The notes: a model not told the origin generated them from the letters alone. A stretch of DNA of 64,000 bases from Lonicera japonica (GCA_021464415.1 JAKCWG010000723.1:1-64000), one strand, 5' to 3'; positions 11,536-24,446 are shown, counted from the stretch's first letter. Numbers and translations: made by a program.

Positions 11536-11708
11536 ACAGGAGTATCATCATATTTGCTTGGCTCGAAGAGAAAAAGTTGATACTTCTGCCACTGAGCTGA
11601 TGGTGCCGAGTGCTGACGGTGATAGAGAAGTTTTGAAAACAGAGATTTGCTTATATTCTCACGTATGATTTAATAGTTAGACCATAGGTAGGCGGTGGGT
11701 AAAGTAGG
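11536..11708 (+). pseudogene. plus-strand exon-like module, copy C (left part)
   Basis: Third copy of the module, with the same 43-codon segment (frame altered) and the start of the zipper segment. It breaks at gtagg (11704-11708), the target-site duplication of the LTR insertion, and continues at 21687. Confidence 0.5.
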
Positions 11709-12376
11709 TGTAATACCCCGTACTTTAATTTATTTTAAATTAAAGTATATTAGCTTATTTATACTCATGTGAATGATCTTTTAGTGATTCAGGTGGTCCA
11801 AATCGATTTCGATTGGTCAATAAGAAATTTTGGTTCTTCACGATTCGTTAATTCTAGCTATCTTTAAGCTATCGTAATTTTTTCGTTATTCATTTGATTG
11901 AGATTCCATTTGCGATGGTGTCTAGTATTTGTATTATTCTACAATTTTTGTGTTTTGGCCGAAGTCCAATTCACACTCCTTGTGGGTCAAAACAGGATGC
12001 AAAGTGGGCCCATTGCAAAATCCTGTCATTCCGTAGCGCTTCGGTAAAGTACTGTCTTCGGTAAATTTCTGGAAAAAATATATCCAAAATTTGGGAAAAC
12101 TTTCTCTTAGAAAGTTGTAGATCTTTAAAATACCTTTCTGTGAACATATAGATCACCTCAATCGGAGTTCCGAGCAAAAAGTTATTGCCGAAACAAAAAC
12201 AATGCGTCAGAGCCCCAAAGTTATAGCGCGGACCGGTATGGCATTTTTGGCATATCGATATAAAGCGCATATTTCTTGTTTTTGCTTATACGAGAATGAT
12301 TTTATACATTTATGTTAATATGTTGATCATATCATTGGATATACATAAGTTGTGCATGATTGAGCTATGATTTTAC

Positions 12377-13840
12377 TGATGGAGACATAAATACAGGATT
12401 GTTTGATATTGCATATAGATTGAACAAAAAACTTTTTATAAAACCCTATAAGAATAAAGGTATTTCACCTTTGTGGATCATATAGAGGATCCATATGAGG
12501 AGACTAGGGTTTGAAAGCATCATATTACGATTTGGTCAGATTTTTTTAATTCTCGCTGGGCTGCGAAAATCGATTGTTTTCGCCATAGAAACGAACTCTG
12601 ATCGTCTTGATTTTATGCAAAATAATAACTTTGCGTTCCGAACGACATTTCCAAAAATTATTCCGATCCAACGGTGCGATCAAAAGTTACGATTAATTTA
12701 CGACTGCTGTGCCAAAACCTAAAGATCTTCTATCGTATTCCTTTCGCCATCAAATCATGCACTAAGTGTGGGCTACGGTATCACCAAGATTTTCTCTTCT
12801 CTCAATATAACAAACCCTGACTCATAAGAATTATTGTTATCTTGAGAAGAGATAAGGCCGGCGTATATATAAAGTTACGATAGGGACCTTAAGAAGAAAT
12901 AAGTTTGGGCTTCCCATGAAAAGTTGGAATCCTAATTTTACTATGAATTAGTTCCTTCCATAAATTATAATTCGCACCACTAAAGAATTATAATTGCACT
13001 ATCGTCCTTATCTCAAAATTTAATTTCGAGCTCCTTGTTATTAAATACTTATTATTCTCCTTACTTTAAGATTACAGATAACCGTCATTTAAATTAAATT
13101 ACTGACAATTATATTTAAATGACTTCTTAATCCTTGAGCCTATCACTTAACTTATTTGATATGTCGGATTAATATAATCCACCTGCAGGGTTTGACATGA
13201 TCAAAACTTATAAACTTCTCAAGGGGCTATCATCAATCCCTATACCGGGACGTGGATTCCATCAATAATTAATATTCATCATACATATAGTGTCGTCATC
13301 CAATTCACGAAAATTATTAATCCATAAATGAATCTCACTCATAGTGAGTCAAAACAATAAACACTACATATATATGTCTATTAATTATTTCAAGATTAAG
13401 AGCATAAATAATGAAAATAACCATGGGATTTTAAATTGTTTTATATAGTCAGTATAAAAACAATTAACCCAAATTGGTCATATTCAATACACACTAAGTG
13501 TACTAGCACAACGAGTTAAAACTATACAGTTTTCTGTAGTGAAGATAAACTACTAAAACTTGTGCTACAATCCGACCGAAGGGTGTCCAATTCCATTTAA
13601 GACTGTGAACCATTAAACTTATATTCCATAAGAACCGATGATATGATCTTCTGTGTGTAAGCTATGCTCTACATACCAAATCATCTACTATATGAAATAA
13701 AATACACACATGCACAATATTTAAATAAATAATATAATGCAACCATTGCCCATAAAGATTCTCATTAAAATAGCAAAACAAAGTTTATAACATATCCAAA
13801 CCAATAAGAAAATTATGGCTTTTAGCATATCACTTTAACA
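12377..13840 (-). repeat. 3' LTR of copia element
   Basis: 1464 bp, from TGATGG to TAACA on the plus strand, matching 19306-20772 end to end. In element orientation it begins TGTTA and ends CCATCA, the canonical TG...CA. Confidence 0.93.
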
Positions 13841-13851
13841 ATCTCCCACTT
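13841..13851 (-). other. polypurine tract of copia element
   Basis: Minus strand AAGTGGGAGAT directly abuts the 3' LTR. This motif is frequent at this place in plant copia elements. Confidence 0.9.
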
Positions 13852-13959
13852 AGACTCAAAGCCATGCAGCTATGCATCTCACTCCTATTCCCTCAACGTG
13901 AACACTCAATGTGTTTTTCCTTCTTATGAATCCTCGGCTCTTTCGAGCTCGCAACTGTT

Positions 13960-15350
13960 TCACTATTATCAAAATAAAGTGAAATAGCTTATAACACTGA
14001 AGGTGCCACATCTAGATTCATTTGGAAGTTCCTGAGCCAAATCCCTGCCTTAGCTGCTTCTAAAGTAGCCAGATATTTAGCTTTCATGGTGAAGTCAGCA
14101 ATGCCTGACTGCTTGATACTCCTCCAACCGATGACTCCACCTCTTAGAATAAACACACAACTTGAACTTGACTTTCTGGAATCCTAACTTCTGACTAAAA
14201 ATCCTTGTCTGTGTATCCAACAGGTACTAGACTGTTTTCCTGGTAAACCAACTTAAAATCTTGAGTCCTTTTAAGGTACTTAAGTATATGTTTTACCACA
14301 GTCCAGTATTCTTTCCCTAGATTAGACTGATATCTGCTAACCATACCAATGGTAAAGCAAATGTCTGGTCTAGTACACAATATAGCATACACGAGGCTTC
14401 CCACTGCCGAAGCATAAAGAATTCCCTTCATTCTCTCTATCTCATCATGTGTCTTATGACATTGATCTTGGATAGAGTGATTCCATACCTAAAAAGGGAG
14501 AAATCATTTCTTGGAATCTTGTATACTAACTCTGGCAAGAATTGTATCGACGTAAATACTTTGGAAAAGCCCAACATCCTATTTTTTCAATCTCGCATAA
14601 GCTTAATACCTAGGATGTGACTAGCTTCTTCTAAGCCCTTCATATCGAACTGACTTGTTAACAATACCTTCACTGATGATAATATTAACATATCGCTTCC
14701 AATAAGTAAGATATTATCCACATACAATACCTAGAATACCACCGCGCTTTCGTTGCGCCTTTTGTACACACAAGACTCATCCGAATATTGATCAAAATCA
14801 AAAAATTTGATTGCATGTTCAAAACAGATGTTTTAAGATCTATACACTTGCTTAAGCCCATAAATGGGCTTTTTGAGTTTGCACAACATGTGCTCTTGGC
14901 CCTTTGCTATGAATCCTTCTGGTTGCATCATATTAATGCTTTTATCAAGACTTCCATTAAGGAAACCTGTCTTGACATCCACTTGCCAAATCTCGTAACT
15001 AAGATGAGCCGCAATGGATAAGAGAATCTGAATAGACTTTGGCTTGGCTACCGGCAAATAGGTTTCATCATAATCGATCCCCTTCTTTCTGAGTGATCCC
15101 TTTTAGCAACAAGCCTTGATTTAAGCTCGTCTAATCCTCTCTATCTCTTATATACCCACTTGCATTCGATAGGTTTTATCCCTTCGGGTGGTTTTATAAG
15201 ATTACAGACTTTGTTAGATTACACGGACTCCATTTCAGATTTCATAACCCTTTCCCATTTTCTGTATCTTTATCTTGAAGTACTTCATTGTAGTTTAAAA
15301 AGGGTTCATTTCTTGTTCATCAGGGACCTTGTCATAAGACTCTCCCAATA
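13960..15350 (-). pseudogene. copia reverse transcriptase / RNase H, defective
   Basis: 14833-15057 holds the W-Q-V-D-V-K-T-x-F-L-N-G box and M-M-Q-P-E-G-F. Around 14700-14740 the catalytic box reads Y-V-D-N instead of Y-V-D-D, which would abolish a metal-binding aspartate. 14195-14431 encodes the connection segment (G-S-L-V-Y-A, C-T-R-P-D-I). 13960-14190 carries RNase H traces (W-R-S-I-K-Q-S, A-K-Y-L-A). Frameshifts separate the blocks. Confidence 0.85.
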
Positions 15351-15581
15351 ACATAAAACGACCAGGTTGACGAATAACCCTCCTACTACGACGAGGCACT
15401 ACTTGTGTTTGTGTACATTGTGCATATATTGAACATACTAACTCACTATCCACACGTTGTGCTGGTTCAAGAACCTACGTATTAGTGATTTGTTCAAGAT
15501 GTGCACAAGTATCGACAATCCTTCCACTACGATGAGGTAATGGAATGTCGATATTCATTTACTGTGGTATTTCCTCTTGTA

Positions 15582-16650
15582 TTAAAGGTATAGACGAATT
15601 ATGCCCTGTTTTTTCTCTCCTCTCATTTCCACTACAACAGCACTACTCCTGGGCATATGGTCTATGATATAATCATCTTCTAAGAATCTGGCATTGATAA
15701 TAATAACATTATATTCTTGAGGATTATTAAATAAACCACGCTTGGTTCCTTTTGGATATGCAACAAAGAAACACACTTTCGTTCTTGATTCCAACTTATC
15801 CGCATTACTTTTCAGCACATGTGCTGGACTACCCCATACCCGAATATGCTGCAGACTAGGTTTACGCCCAGTCTACAATTCTATGGGTGTAGTAGGTACT
15901 AACTTTGATGGTACCAAGTTCAGAATATATGCAGCTATTTCTAACGCATATCCCCAAAAAGAATCAGGTAGGTCTGAATAACTCTTCATAGATCTTACAA
16001 TTTCTATAAGAGTCTTATTCCTCCTTTCTACTATACCATCATGCTGTGGCATCCCCGGTGCAGACAACTGAGATGTAATCCCGTTCTCTAATAAGTATTC
16101 CTTGAAATCTTCCAAGAGGTATTCACCACCATGATCTGATCGTAGTGATTTGATACATTTTTCTAAATGCTTCTTCGTTTATGCCTTGAATTCTTTGAGT
16201 TTCTCAAAGACTTCAGACTTACGTCGCATTAAGTAAATGTATCTATACTTTAAATAATCATCTAAAAATGTGATGAAATACTCAAAGCCTCTTCTAGTCT
16301 GGACATTCATGTGACCATACAAATCAGAGTGAACCAGTTTTAACTGTTCTTTAGCGCTATTGCCTTTTGCCGAGAATGATCTATTAGTCATTTTACCTTC
16401 TAAATAGGATTCACAAACTGGAAGTGCCTCCACTTCCAATGAACCTAATGGTCCATTTTCGACCAGTTTTTGAATTATTTTTAGATTAATATGACCAAGG
16501 CGTAAGTGCCAAAAAATATTTGGTTCATTTTGAAGGTTCCTTTCTCTTAATTGATAAACTATTAATGCTATTCAATTCACTCAGTTGTAGTACTAATAAA
16601 TCAGAATTATTAATGTAAAGATCAATCACTAATGTACCAGAACAAACAAG
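15582..16650 (-). pseudogene. copia integrase, defective
   Basis: 16179-16439 includes the GAG-pre-integrase tail and core start (L-V-H-S-D-L-Y-G, then F-I-T-F-L-D-D-Y). 15873-16115 has the distal core with S-A-P-G-M-P-Q-H-D-G-I-V-E-R-R-N, containing the catalytic glutamate. 15582-15818 is the C-terminal segment (K-x-x-F-x-x-Y-P-K-G-T-K-R-G). The order is normal; a break between 16116 and 16178 and further ones disrupt the frame. Confidence 0.87.
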
Positions 16651-16970
16651 CTATTTATTTTTTCTAATGATAACTGATTTATCATTAAAATAAACAAAAT
16701 GTTTGTCCTCAACCAATCTAGAAATAGAAATCAAATTCCTTCTAATGGAAGATACATATAGATATTCCTTAATCATTAATATCCTATTCTGACTAGACTG
16801 AAGATAAATATCTTCTACTGCAACTGTTGCCACATTCGTAGCTGCCCATATGTAAATTTTCTCTATTTTTACGTTGTCTGGTTTCCTAGAACCCCTGTAA
16901 AGTATTGTAGACATGATTAGTGGCTCCCGAATCTACACACCAGGTACTGGTAGATCAGATCACTAAACAA
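16651..16970 (-). pseudogene. copia protease and pre-integrase segment, defective
   Basis: Near 16905-16965 the minus strand reads W-C-V-D-S-G-A-T-N-H-V, the aspartic protease active site of copia polyproteins. It continues into L-I-S-I-S-R-L and V-E-D at 16651-16914 after a frame change. Confidence 0.85.
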
Positions 16971-17029
16971 GATACAACAACAAATAGATAAAATTTACAT
17001 ATGTTGTTATAACGGTTTAGGAAACAGGG

Positions 17030-17760
17030 ACAATCTTTCTTCAAATGCACTTTCGACTGACAGTGAAAATACTGGCCCATAGGCTTTTTCACTTCTCCTA
17101 GAGGTTCAGCGACTACTGCACGCACTGCTCCTTGTGGGACTGCAGCTTATGCCTTCTTCTTCTTCCTTTCTTACTTTTAGGCATAGAAGTTGAAGCTTTC
17201 TCAGCCACTAGAGTACTAGCCAGCTTACCAAGGAGTTCCTCAACTACTTGGATTTCTTTAAGAAGTTCCAGCAATGAATAAAGCTTATTCATGTTGTAAT
17301 TCTGTCAGAATCTCTTAAATAAATCCAGCAGCGACTGGAGAATAATATCGACATGAGTTTCCCCATCGGTTTCAATTCTAAAGATCTCTTAGTTCATTTA
17401 GAAGACCGATCATCTTCAAAACAAGATCTTTAACTCGGGTTCCTTCAGTAATAGTCGTGTTCATGAGGCCTTTCGTCGAAACCTACCTTACGACATGATC
17501 CCGATCCTCAAAAATATCTTTGAGGTTCAGCATTATGTTGTAGGCTGTGGCAAAAGACTAATGCTAATGTTGTAGCACATTTGACAAAAATGCCAGAATG
17601 TAAAACCACACCATCTCATCAGCCTTTTTCCACCTCTGGCAAGCCTGGGTTTCCTCATCGGTCTCCCCTTTACCAGGTTTTGCTGGATAAGACTCAGTGA
17701 GCACAAACTTGTATTCTTTAATAGTAAGCGCAATGTTCAAGTTCCCATTTTTTAGTCAAT
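17030..17760 (-). pseudogene. copia gag with degenerate zinc knuckle
   Basis: Around 17600-17720 the minus strand reads gag text with E-T-x-A-C-Q-R-W-K-K-A-D-E-M in one frame. Near 17030-17090 the zinc knuckle is present but its first cysteine is tyrosine (Y-F-H-C). The section is broken by frameshifts. Confidence 0.75.
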
Positions 17761-19291
17761 ATAATTAGGTCCAATCAATTTGTTTTAGTTGAGAATAATT
17801 AAAAGTGGATCGAAAGAGTTTGCCATTTTAAAACTTGAGAATCACATACAAATTATGATGGACAAAAATAACTTTGAACACATATTTTAAATATGGTACC
17901 CTCTACCATTTCAAAAAGCGTTCGCCAGCAGCCGAAGACTTTGAACAATATGCCCCGTTAGTGAGGTCGTTTATTATTCATTATTTCTTAGACAGATGTA
18001 AACCTATTAAATTTTACTATATAGACAATCCTTTATCCTCAAGCAATACATACTATCTAGACAATCTTTTATTGTCAAGTATAATATACTATCTAGAAAA
18101 TCTTTTATTGTCAAGTTAAATTTAAATAGCCGACTTCCTTTGGTCATACAAATAATAGTAGAGACTCAGTTGGAGAGCATAATATTATTTATATCTAAGT
18201 CTATACCATCATTTAATTTAGTCCAATGATTCTACAATTTATTCTTTCCGATATGGAGGTGAGCACTAAAATCCACACGAAAAATAAATTACATCATTTA
18301 AAATTATCAGTCAGTGAAATTTCTACAATGATTCCGCAATCTATTATTTCCGATATGGAGGTGAGCACTATAACACACACGAAGTTACATCATCTACAAA
18401 CCAATGATGGAGACCGTGGAATTTTTATGTGAAAAATTCCCTTACCCACTTAGTATTTAAAACATTATTTTCTGAGGGTTAAGAAAATTTTATATTAAAT
18501 TCTAGTCAACTAAAATACAAGGGTATGAAATATAAAAGATATGTGCAATAAAATTATCTTACTTCTTTTTTTAAAAAAAACTTATATTTTTCAATTACGC
18601 AAATATATATTTATATACCCTTTTTTTAATTTGACAAGAACTAAATATAAAATAAAATGTGATCTAGGTATGGTCATGTATCCATGTTGTCCAAAATTAT
18701 AAGGAAACCTAATAATCAAACATATATGACCAACACACAATCACACAAAGCATTAAACCATTCAATAATAAGAATAATTAAATCCCTGCTATTATGGTCC
18801 AAGCTTCATCATCCCTAGTCTGTTGAAAAACCTGTCACGACCTACGTCGCCACTTCACTGACTATGTTAAGAATCAACCTTGGTGAAAACGCCTTCTTCA
18901 ACGTCCTTCGTTAAAGAAACTGCAATCTTAGATACAAATGTCCTATGCCTCCATTTAAAGAGTTCACATATAAACTATTATATCTAAACTGTAAATAAAA
19001 TTACATAGATCCTATGCCTCCTTTTAAGGAGTTCACAAATCTGATCTAAAATTTAATTTGCAACTATGAATAAAATCCAAATCATTATGCACATTAAAAT
19101 TAACCACGAATAAAAACATCGTGGGATCCAATCACATAAAACAAAATTATGTGACCATAATAGCAAGACAAGAACACTGCAAAATAAGGGTTAGCGAGTT
19201 CTACGTTCTATCCAACAACAACATGCATAAATAAATTTAACTAGACAATATGGCTAGTTCAATCCGTACGCAGTATCAAAGAAAACCAATT
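17761..19291 (-). mobile_element. untranslated leader of copia element with short tandem repeats
   Basis: About 1.5 kb lies between the primer-binding site and gag, long for a copia leader. It contains roughly 30-bp tandem repeats at 18025-18115 (tctagacaatcttttattg-type, about three copies). A duplicated segment around gatatggaggtgagcacta appears at about 18250 and 18353. No coding content is visible. Confidence 0.6.
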
Positions 19292-19303
19292 CCTCTGATA
19301 CCA
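19292..19303 (-). other. primer-binding site of copia element
   Basis: Minus strand TGGTATCAGAGG, two bases inside the 5' LTR end, complementary to initiator tRNA-Met with one mismatch to the usual 12-mer. Confidence 0.93.
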
Positions 19304-19305
19304 AT

Positions 19306-20772
19306 TGATGGATACATAAATACATGATCGTTTGATATTGCGTATAGATTGAACAAAAAACTTTTGCTAAAACCCTATAAGAATAAAGGGATTTCACCTT
19401 TGTGGATCATGTAGAGGATCCATATGAGGAGACTAGAGTTTGAAAGCATCATATTACGATTTGGTCAGATTTTTTTAATTCTCGCTAGGCTGTGAAAATC
19501 GATTTTTTTCGCCATCGAAACGACCTTGATCGTCCTGATTTTACGTGAAATAATTATAACTTTGCGTTTCGAACGGCATATCCAAAAATTAGCCCGATCC
19601 AACGGTGCGATCAAAAGTTACGATTAATTTACGACTGCTGTGCCAAAAACCTAAAGATCTTCTATCGTATTCCTTTCGCCATCAAATCTTGCACCAAGTG
19701 TGGGCTACGGTATCACCAAGATTTTCTCCTCTCTCAATAGAACAAATCCTAACTCATAAGAATTATTGTTATCTTGAGAAGAGATAAGGTCGGCGTATAT
19801 ATAAGGCTACGATAGGGACCTTAAGGAGAAATAAGTTTGGGCTTCCCATGGAAAGTTGGAATCCTAATTCTACTATGAATTAGTTCCTTCCATAAATTAT
19901 AATTCGCACCACTAAAGAATTATAATTGCACTCCCGTCCTTATCTCAAAATTTAATTTCAAGCTCCTTGTTATTAAATACTTATTATTCTCCCTACGTTA
20001 AGATTACAGATAACCGTCATTTAGATTAAATTATTGACAATTATATTTAAATGACTTCTTAATGCTTGAGCCTACCACTTAACTTATTTGATATGTCGGA
20101 TTAACATAATCCACCTGCAGGGTTTGACATGATCAAAACTTATAAACTTCTCAAGGGGCTATCATCAATCCCTATACCGGGACGTGGATTCCATCAATAA
20201 TTAATATTCATCATACATATAGTGTCGTCATCCAATTTACGAAAATTAATAATCCATAAATGAATCTCACTCATAGTGAGTCAAAACAACAAACACTACA
20301 TATATACGTCTATTAATTATTTCACGATTAAGAGCATAAGTAATCATAATAACCATGGAATTTTAAATTGTTTTATATAGTCAGTATAAAAACAATTAAC
20401 CCAAATTGGTCCTATTCAATACACACTAAGTGTACTAGCACAACGAGTTAAAACTATACCGTTTCCTGTAGTTAAGATAAACTACTAAAACTTGTGCTAC
20501 AATCCGACCGATGGGTGTCCAATTCCATCTAAGACCGTGAACCATTAAACTTATATTCTACAAGAACCGATGATATGATCTTCTGTGTGTAAGATATACT
20601 CTACACACCAAATTATCTAATATATGGAATAAAAGACACACATGCACAATATTTAAATAAATAATATAAAGCAACCATTGCCCATAAAGATTCTCATTAA
20701 AATAGCAAAACAAAGTTTATAACTTATCTAAACCAATAAGAAAATTATGGCTTTTAGTATATCAATCTAACA
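19306..20772 (-). repeat. 5' LTR of copia element
   Basis: 1467 bp, collinear with 12377-13840. Differences are scattered single bases, many of them transitions. Confidence 0.93.
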
Positions 20773-21686
20773 ATTACGATATAAAGCAAGATATGCCATC
20801 TAAGCTCCATGATTACATGTTATTGAATCACACGGATATTTTTTGGATGTATATGTGTTGATTAGTAAAGGGTTTCGTATACACCAAAGAACATGGACGT
20901 GAATTGGTTAAAGTTTATATGGCATATGTGGTTTCTATTGTATATATGATGCATGAGTTGAAACAAGATATGCCACTTGACACTTGTGTAATATAGACTT
21001 GTTAGTGATGTTCCTTGGACGTATACGCTTGGTTGAATCCAAGTGGAATTGTAAAAGGGTTATGTATGCGCTAAGGAACATGGATACATGATGAATGGAG
21101 TTTAAGTGGCATAGATTGTTTCTAGTTCACATTTAAAGAACACATTGCACGCTATGCATCATTATTGTGTCAACCTGGCATCTTATTGATCTCGTGGCAA
21201 GTTTGGAGCATTCTTATGGCATATGGCATGGGAATTGTCTCTTGGGAGAATTATGTCTCTTTTCTAAGATGTGGATATTATTCTCTAGAGATAATCGTTC
21301 TACATGGAAAATCATGGCAGCTTCATTTCTATCTTGATATTGTCTTATCGGATAGGATTGGTTGATTGATCTCTTAAAAATGATTGTACTTGGTCATGGA
21401 TGACCATAGTGATGTGAAGTCTGTATGAATATCTGTTTTCATGGTGCTTGCCGGGATGGGAAAATAGGAAGTTTGTGTAATGGCTATATGCATGTATGCA
21501 TGCTTATGTACAATACTATCATCATAAGTGTGATTTTGAAGCTGTTGTTTGACAAGCATGATATTACTATTTGAATTTCTTTATGCATTTCCATATCTAC
21601 CCATTTTAGTTAATCTAAAATGGGCTAGTGACACTTCAGGCCTTAATGACGGGTGTTATCCTGTAGATTAAGGCGGGGGTGTTACA

Positions 21687-21978
21687 GTAGGGGAAGGAAG
21701 TGGAGAGCTTAAGAAGAGAGAACCGAAGTTTGAGTGTTTTTGCTAACAGCCTTGTAGCACGATTGGAAAGGCTTGTATTTGACGGAAATGTGAATACAAC
21801 AGAAGAATGGAGTGTTGAGAATAGTAAACCAAACAAATCCTACAATCTACCACTAATGCACTCCTGTTTTGTTTTTAGCAATTATGTAGCATCTTGTATT
21901 CGGATATCGCCTTTTAATATATGCTTGTTTTTCCCTTTTTCAAAAGACTTTGTGCTCACTTAACGATGTTTTATGCTG
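21687..21978 (+). pseudogene. plus-strand exon-like module, copy C (right part)
   Basis: Continues copy C after the inserted LTR, repeating the TSD gtagg. 21700-21963 reads E-S-L-R-R-E-N-R-S-L-S-V and onward with heptad leucines, matching copies A and B. It ends abruptly near 21978 at gypsy LTR text, so it is truncated. Confidence 0.5.
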
Positions 21979-22800
21979 CCTATTGGGGCCGTATGAAATT
22001 AGTGATCGATAAGGTAAAAATAAGTCCATTAACCCCTAGTGTTATGAGATATCTTACAGTGACACATCTATGGAATTTAGGGGTGAATATGGATAGCTAA
22101 GTGAGTCAGCTTCCGGTGTCTGGGATATGTATCCTAGTGGAGTTCGGCATGCATGTATGCGACAGCATTGCATTATTTGCATTATTAAAAAATATGTATT
22201 CTATTTTATTATAAAGGCACGTGCATGTGTGATGGCAAGGTGTACTTTTTATATAAAAAAAAACTTATATTAGTTACCACTAAGCCCAGTTTTAGCTCAC
22301 TCCCGTTTTCAAACAGTTTTGCAGGTGGAATTTTGGGGTGGCAAGTGATTCTCCATTCTAAATGCCTCTTAAGTAACGATTATTTCTAGTCCTTACAATA
22401 AGGACTGAGTTGTATGTAAATTGGATTTATGTGCAAACGTATTTGTGTACGAACTCTTTAAACAAAGAACTGGACTTTGAATTTGATGTACTCTATTATT
22501 CAAGTCGAATTTTGGTAAATCTTTTCATATGTGGAGTGGTTTTATATTGTGATTGAATGAGAAAAGTTTGTATGAAATTAATATTACTATTCAAAAGTTG
22601 CTTTATTGAGAAAACGGACTCCACAAGCCGGAATTTTCTAAAAAGAAGCTTTAAAGACAATGTGGTTTTAAATACGGTATTATAAGAGAAAGTTTTTGAA
22701 AGTTGTATTTTTCATACATTTCACTCGCCGTTGGCATACGATACTGTGATTAACCGGGTCCTGAAGGTCTAAACCTTTTAATGGGATTCGGGGCGTCACA
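21979..22800 (+). mobile_element. 3' part of a gypsy LTR
   Basis: 22339-22800 matches 1-462 nearly base for base and ends GGGGCGTCACA. 21979-22338 matches the distal LTR text seen reversed at 51110-51220 (cctagtggagttcg / cctagcgattaggttcg). It is a 5'-truncated fragment that cuts into the tandem array. Confidence 0.75.
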
Positions 22801-24446
22801 AAACAAGTTCATAGCTGACCCATTTCTCATTATCTTATTTGTATTAATAAAAGTATGGCTATCAAGTGAAGGTTTCACTTAACTTTTTTCTTTTTCCTTA
22901 TTAACCTTTTTCTCAATTGCTTTATTCTGCTTCTTTTTAAATAATTTTCACAGAAGTTGTGTTTTTTTACTGAAGTTGTTTGATAGTGAGTTTAATACTG
23001 AAGACTTTGATGATAATGCAAGAGGATATATGTATATATAGACATGGGGTTGATTTAATGTTATAATGATATAACTGAAGCCCAAAGTTTGAACAAAGCT
23101 CTATTTTTTTCAATGAGTAATAAAGGAAGAGGTTTGCACGAATTTCCCTTGCTAGGATTTATGATGAAGTTGGATTTGGACTTGGGGGACGAGGATAGAG
23201 CTTTTTAATTTGGCCAATATTACTGCAATTCAAGATTATTTCTTTAAATCTTAATAAAATACCATTTGTTTAAAAATTATTGCAATCCAACATTTGATAT
23301 TACAGCAATGCAAATCCATGCATGGTATTCATAAATCCACCTTCTCAATACAAAGAGCCTAAAATAGCATAAATAAGACCTGTTTCTGTATCTCTTACTC
23401 ACCATTCCTCCCTAGTCTAAACCTACTTTCCCCTTGTCTATCTCTTAAAATTTGTTATATTGTTATACCCAAATTTGAATACAATATGTACTTCATCTTA
23501 ATAGATTGTTTTAAATGGCAGTTCAGCTTTTACATGTATGGCCTACACTCACTTTTTGACATTGTTTGCTTACTTATAGTTCAAATGTGCTAATTTGAGA
23601 ATTTCTTTTTGTTCCAAAATTTGTTAACCGATTGCTCTAATCTTTAATACTAATATATGTATTGCACAGGAGTATATTGTAAAGCACCCATGCATCGCAT
23701 GGTTTGCGTGCTAGTTAATAAGTATCACAAACGATATTCTATAAGAAATCAAATCAAAAAGTTATACCCCTTTTTGCTCATTTCCTTTTTTTATGACGGG
23801 CAAAAAAAGTATGCTTTTGGTGACATGGCTTGAAATCCAAAGAGGGCTCGGCTACATTAATTTATGTTCGACTATTAAATACACACTAACAGTGTGGTTT
23901 CAATTTTCATGGGGTGGGTTTTAACCCTGTATAGGGTGGGCTTTAACTCGTGACGTATTTGACTGGTGATAATAAAATTTTAAGAGCACGTAATATATAA
24001 AATTGCTTGTCTAATTACACAAAATGAAAAAATATTTAGCTTGGTATCCTTGCCGTGTTGTGTCATAACATTTTGAAATCTGCAATGTAAACGTATCCAT
24101 ATCTTCTCGGGTATGACACTCATACCAGTGGCAATGCTTGATAGGATAGGAGTGGCTTGTATATATGGTATTTTCCACTTGCAGAGATATTGGAAATCTA
24201 ATTGCGCACATATATGGCCAATATTACTGCAATCCAATATTATTTCTTTAAATGTTAATAAAATACCATTTGTTTAAAAATTATTGCAATCCAACATTTG
24301 ATATTACAGCAATGCAAATCCATGCCTGGTATTCATAAATCCATCTTCTCAATACAAAGAGCCTAAAATAGTATAAATAGGACCTGTTTCTGTATCTCTT
24401 ACTCACCATTCCTCCCTAGTCTAAACCTACTTTCCCCTTGTCTACC

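Larger units (their letters stand above)
8550..11708. repeat. tandem array of coiled-coil / leucine-zipper gene fragments
   Basis: Two kinds of module alternate. Module 1 (8550-9414 and 10735-11535) carries a minus-strand coiled-coil reading frame and its 3' flank. Module 2 (9415-10049, 10050-10680 and 11536-11708 continuing at 21687-21978) carries plus-strand exon-like pieces. The copies align over hundreds of bases with scattered differences, so the locus grew by tandem duplication. The third copy of module 2 was later split by the LTR insertion at 11709-21686. Open modules alongside decayed ones suggest a decaying host gene cluster or a gene-derived repeat. Confidence 0.7.
12377..20772 (-). 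mobile_element. full-length Ty1/copia retrotransposon (8.4 kb)
   Basis: Two long LTRs (12377-13840 and 19306-20772) bracket a minus-strand gag-pol. Primer-binding site and polypurine tract both lie where the minus orientation requires. The flanks tttac (12372-12376) and attac (20773-20777) form a 5-bp TSD with one mismatch. Internal genes carry stops and frameshifts, so it is defective, although the LTRs still differ by only a few bases per hundred. It inserted into a gypsy LTR. Confidence 0.93.
11709..21686 (+). mobile_element. solo Ty3/gypsy LTR, split by a copia element
   Basis: The ends are TGTAATACCCC and GGGTGTTACA, complementary to each other with one mismatch. A perfect 5-bp target-site duplication gtagg lies at 11704-11708 and 21687-21691. 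The uninterrupted target is visible in the paralogous copies near 9580 and 10225. After removing the copia insertion (12377-20772 plus 5 bp), about 1.58 kb remains, with no internal region, so this is a solo LTR left by LTR-LTR recombination. Its first half is collinear with the LTR at 56378 read on the minus strand (ttcaggtggtccaaat and following). Confidence 0.9.
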
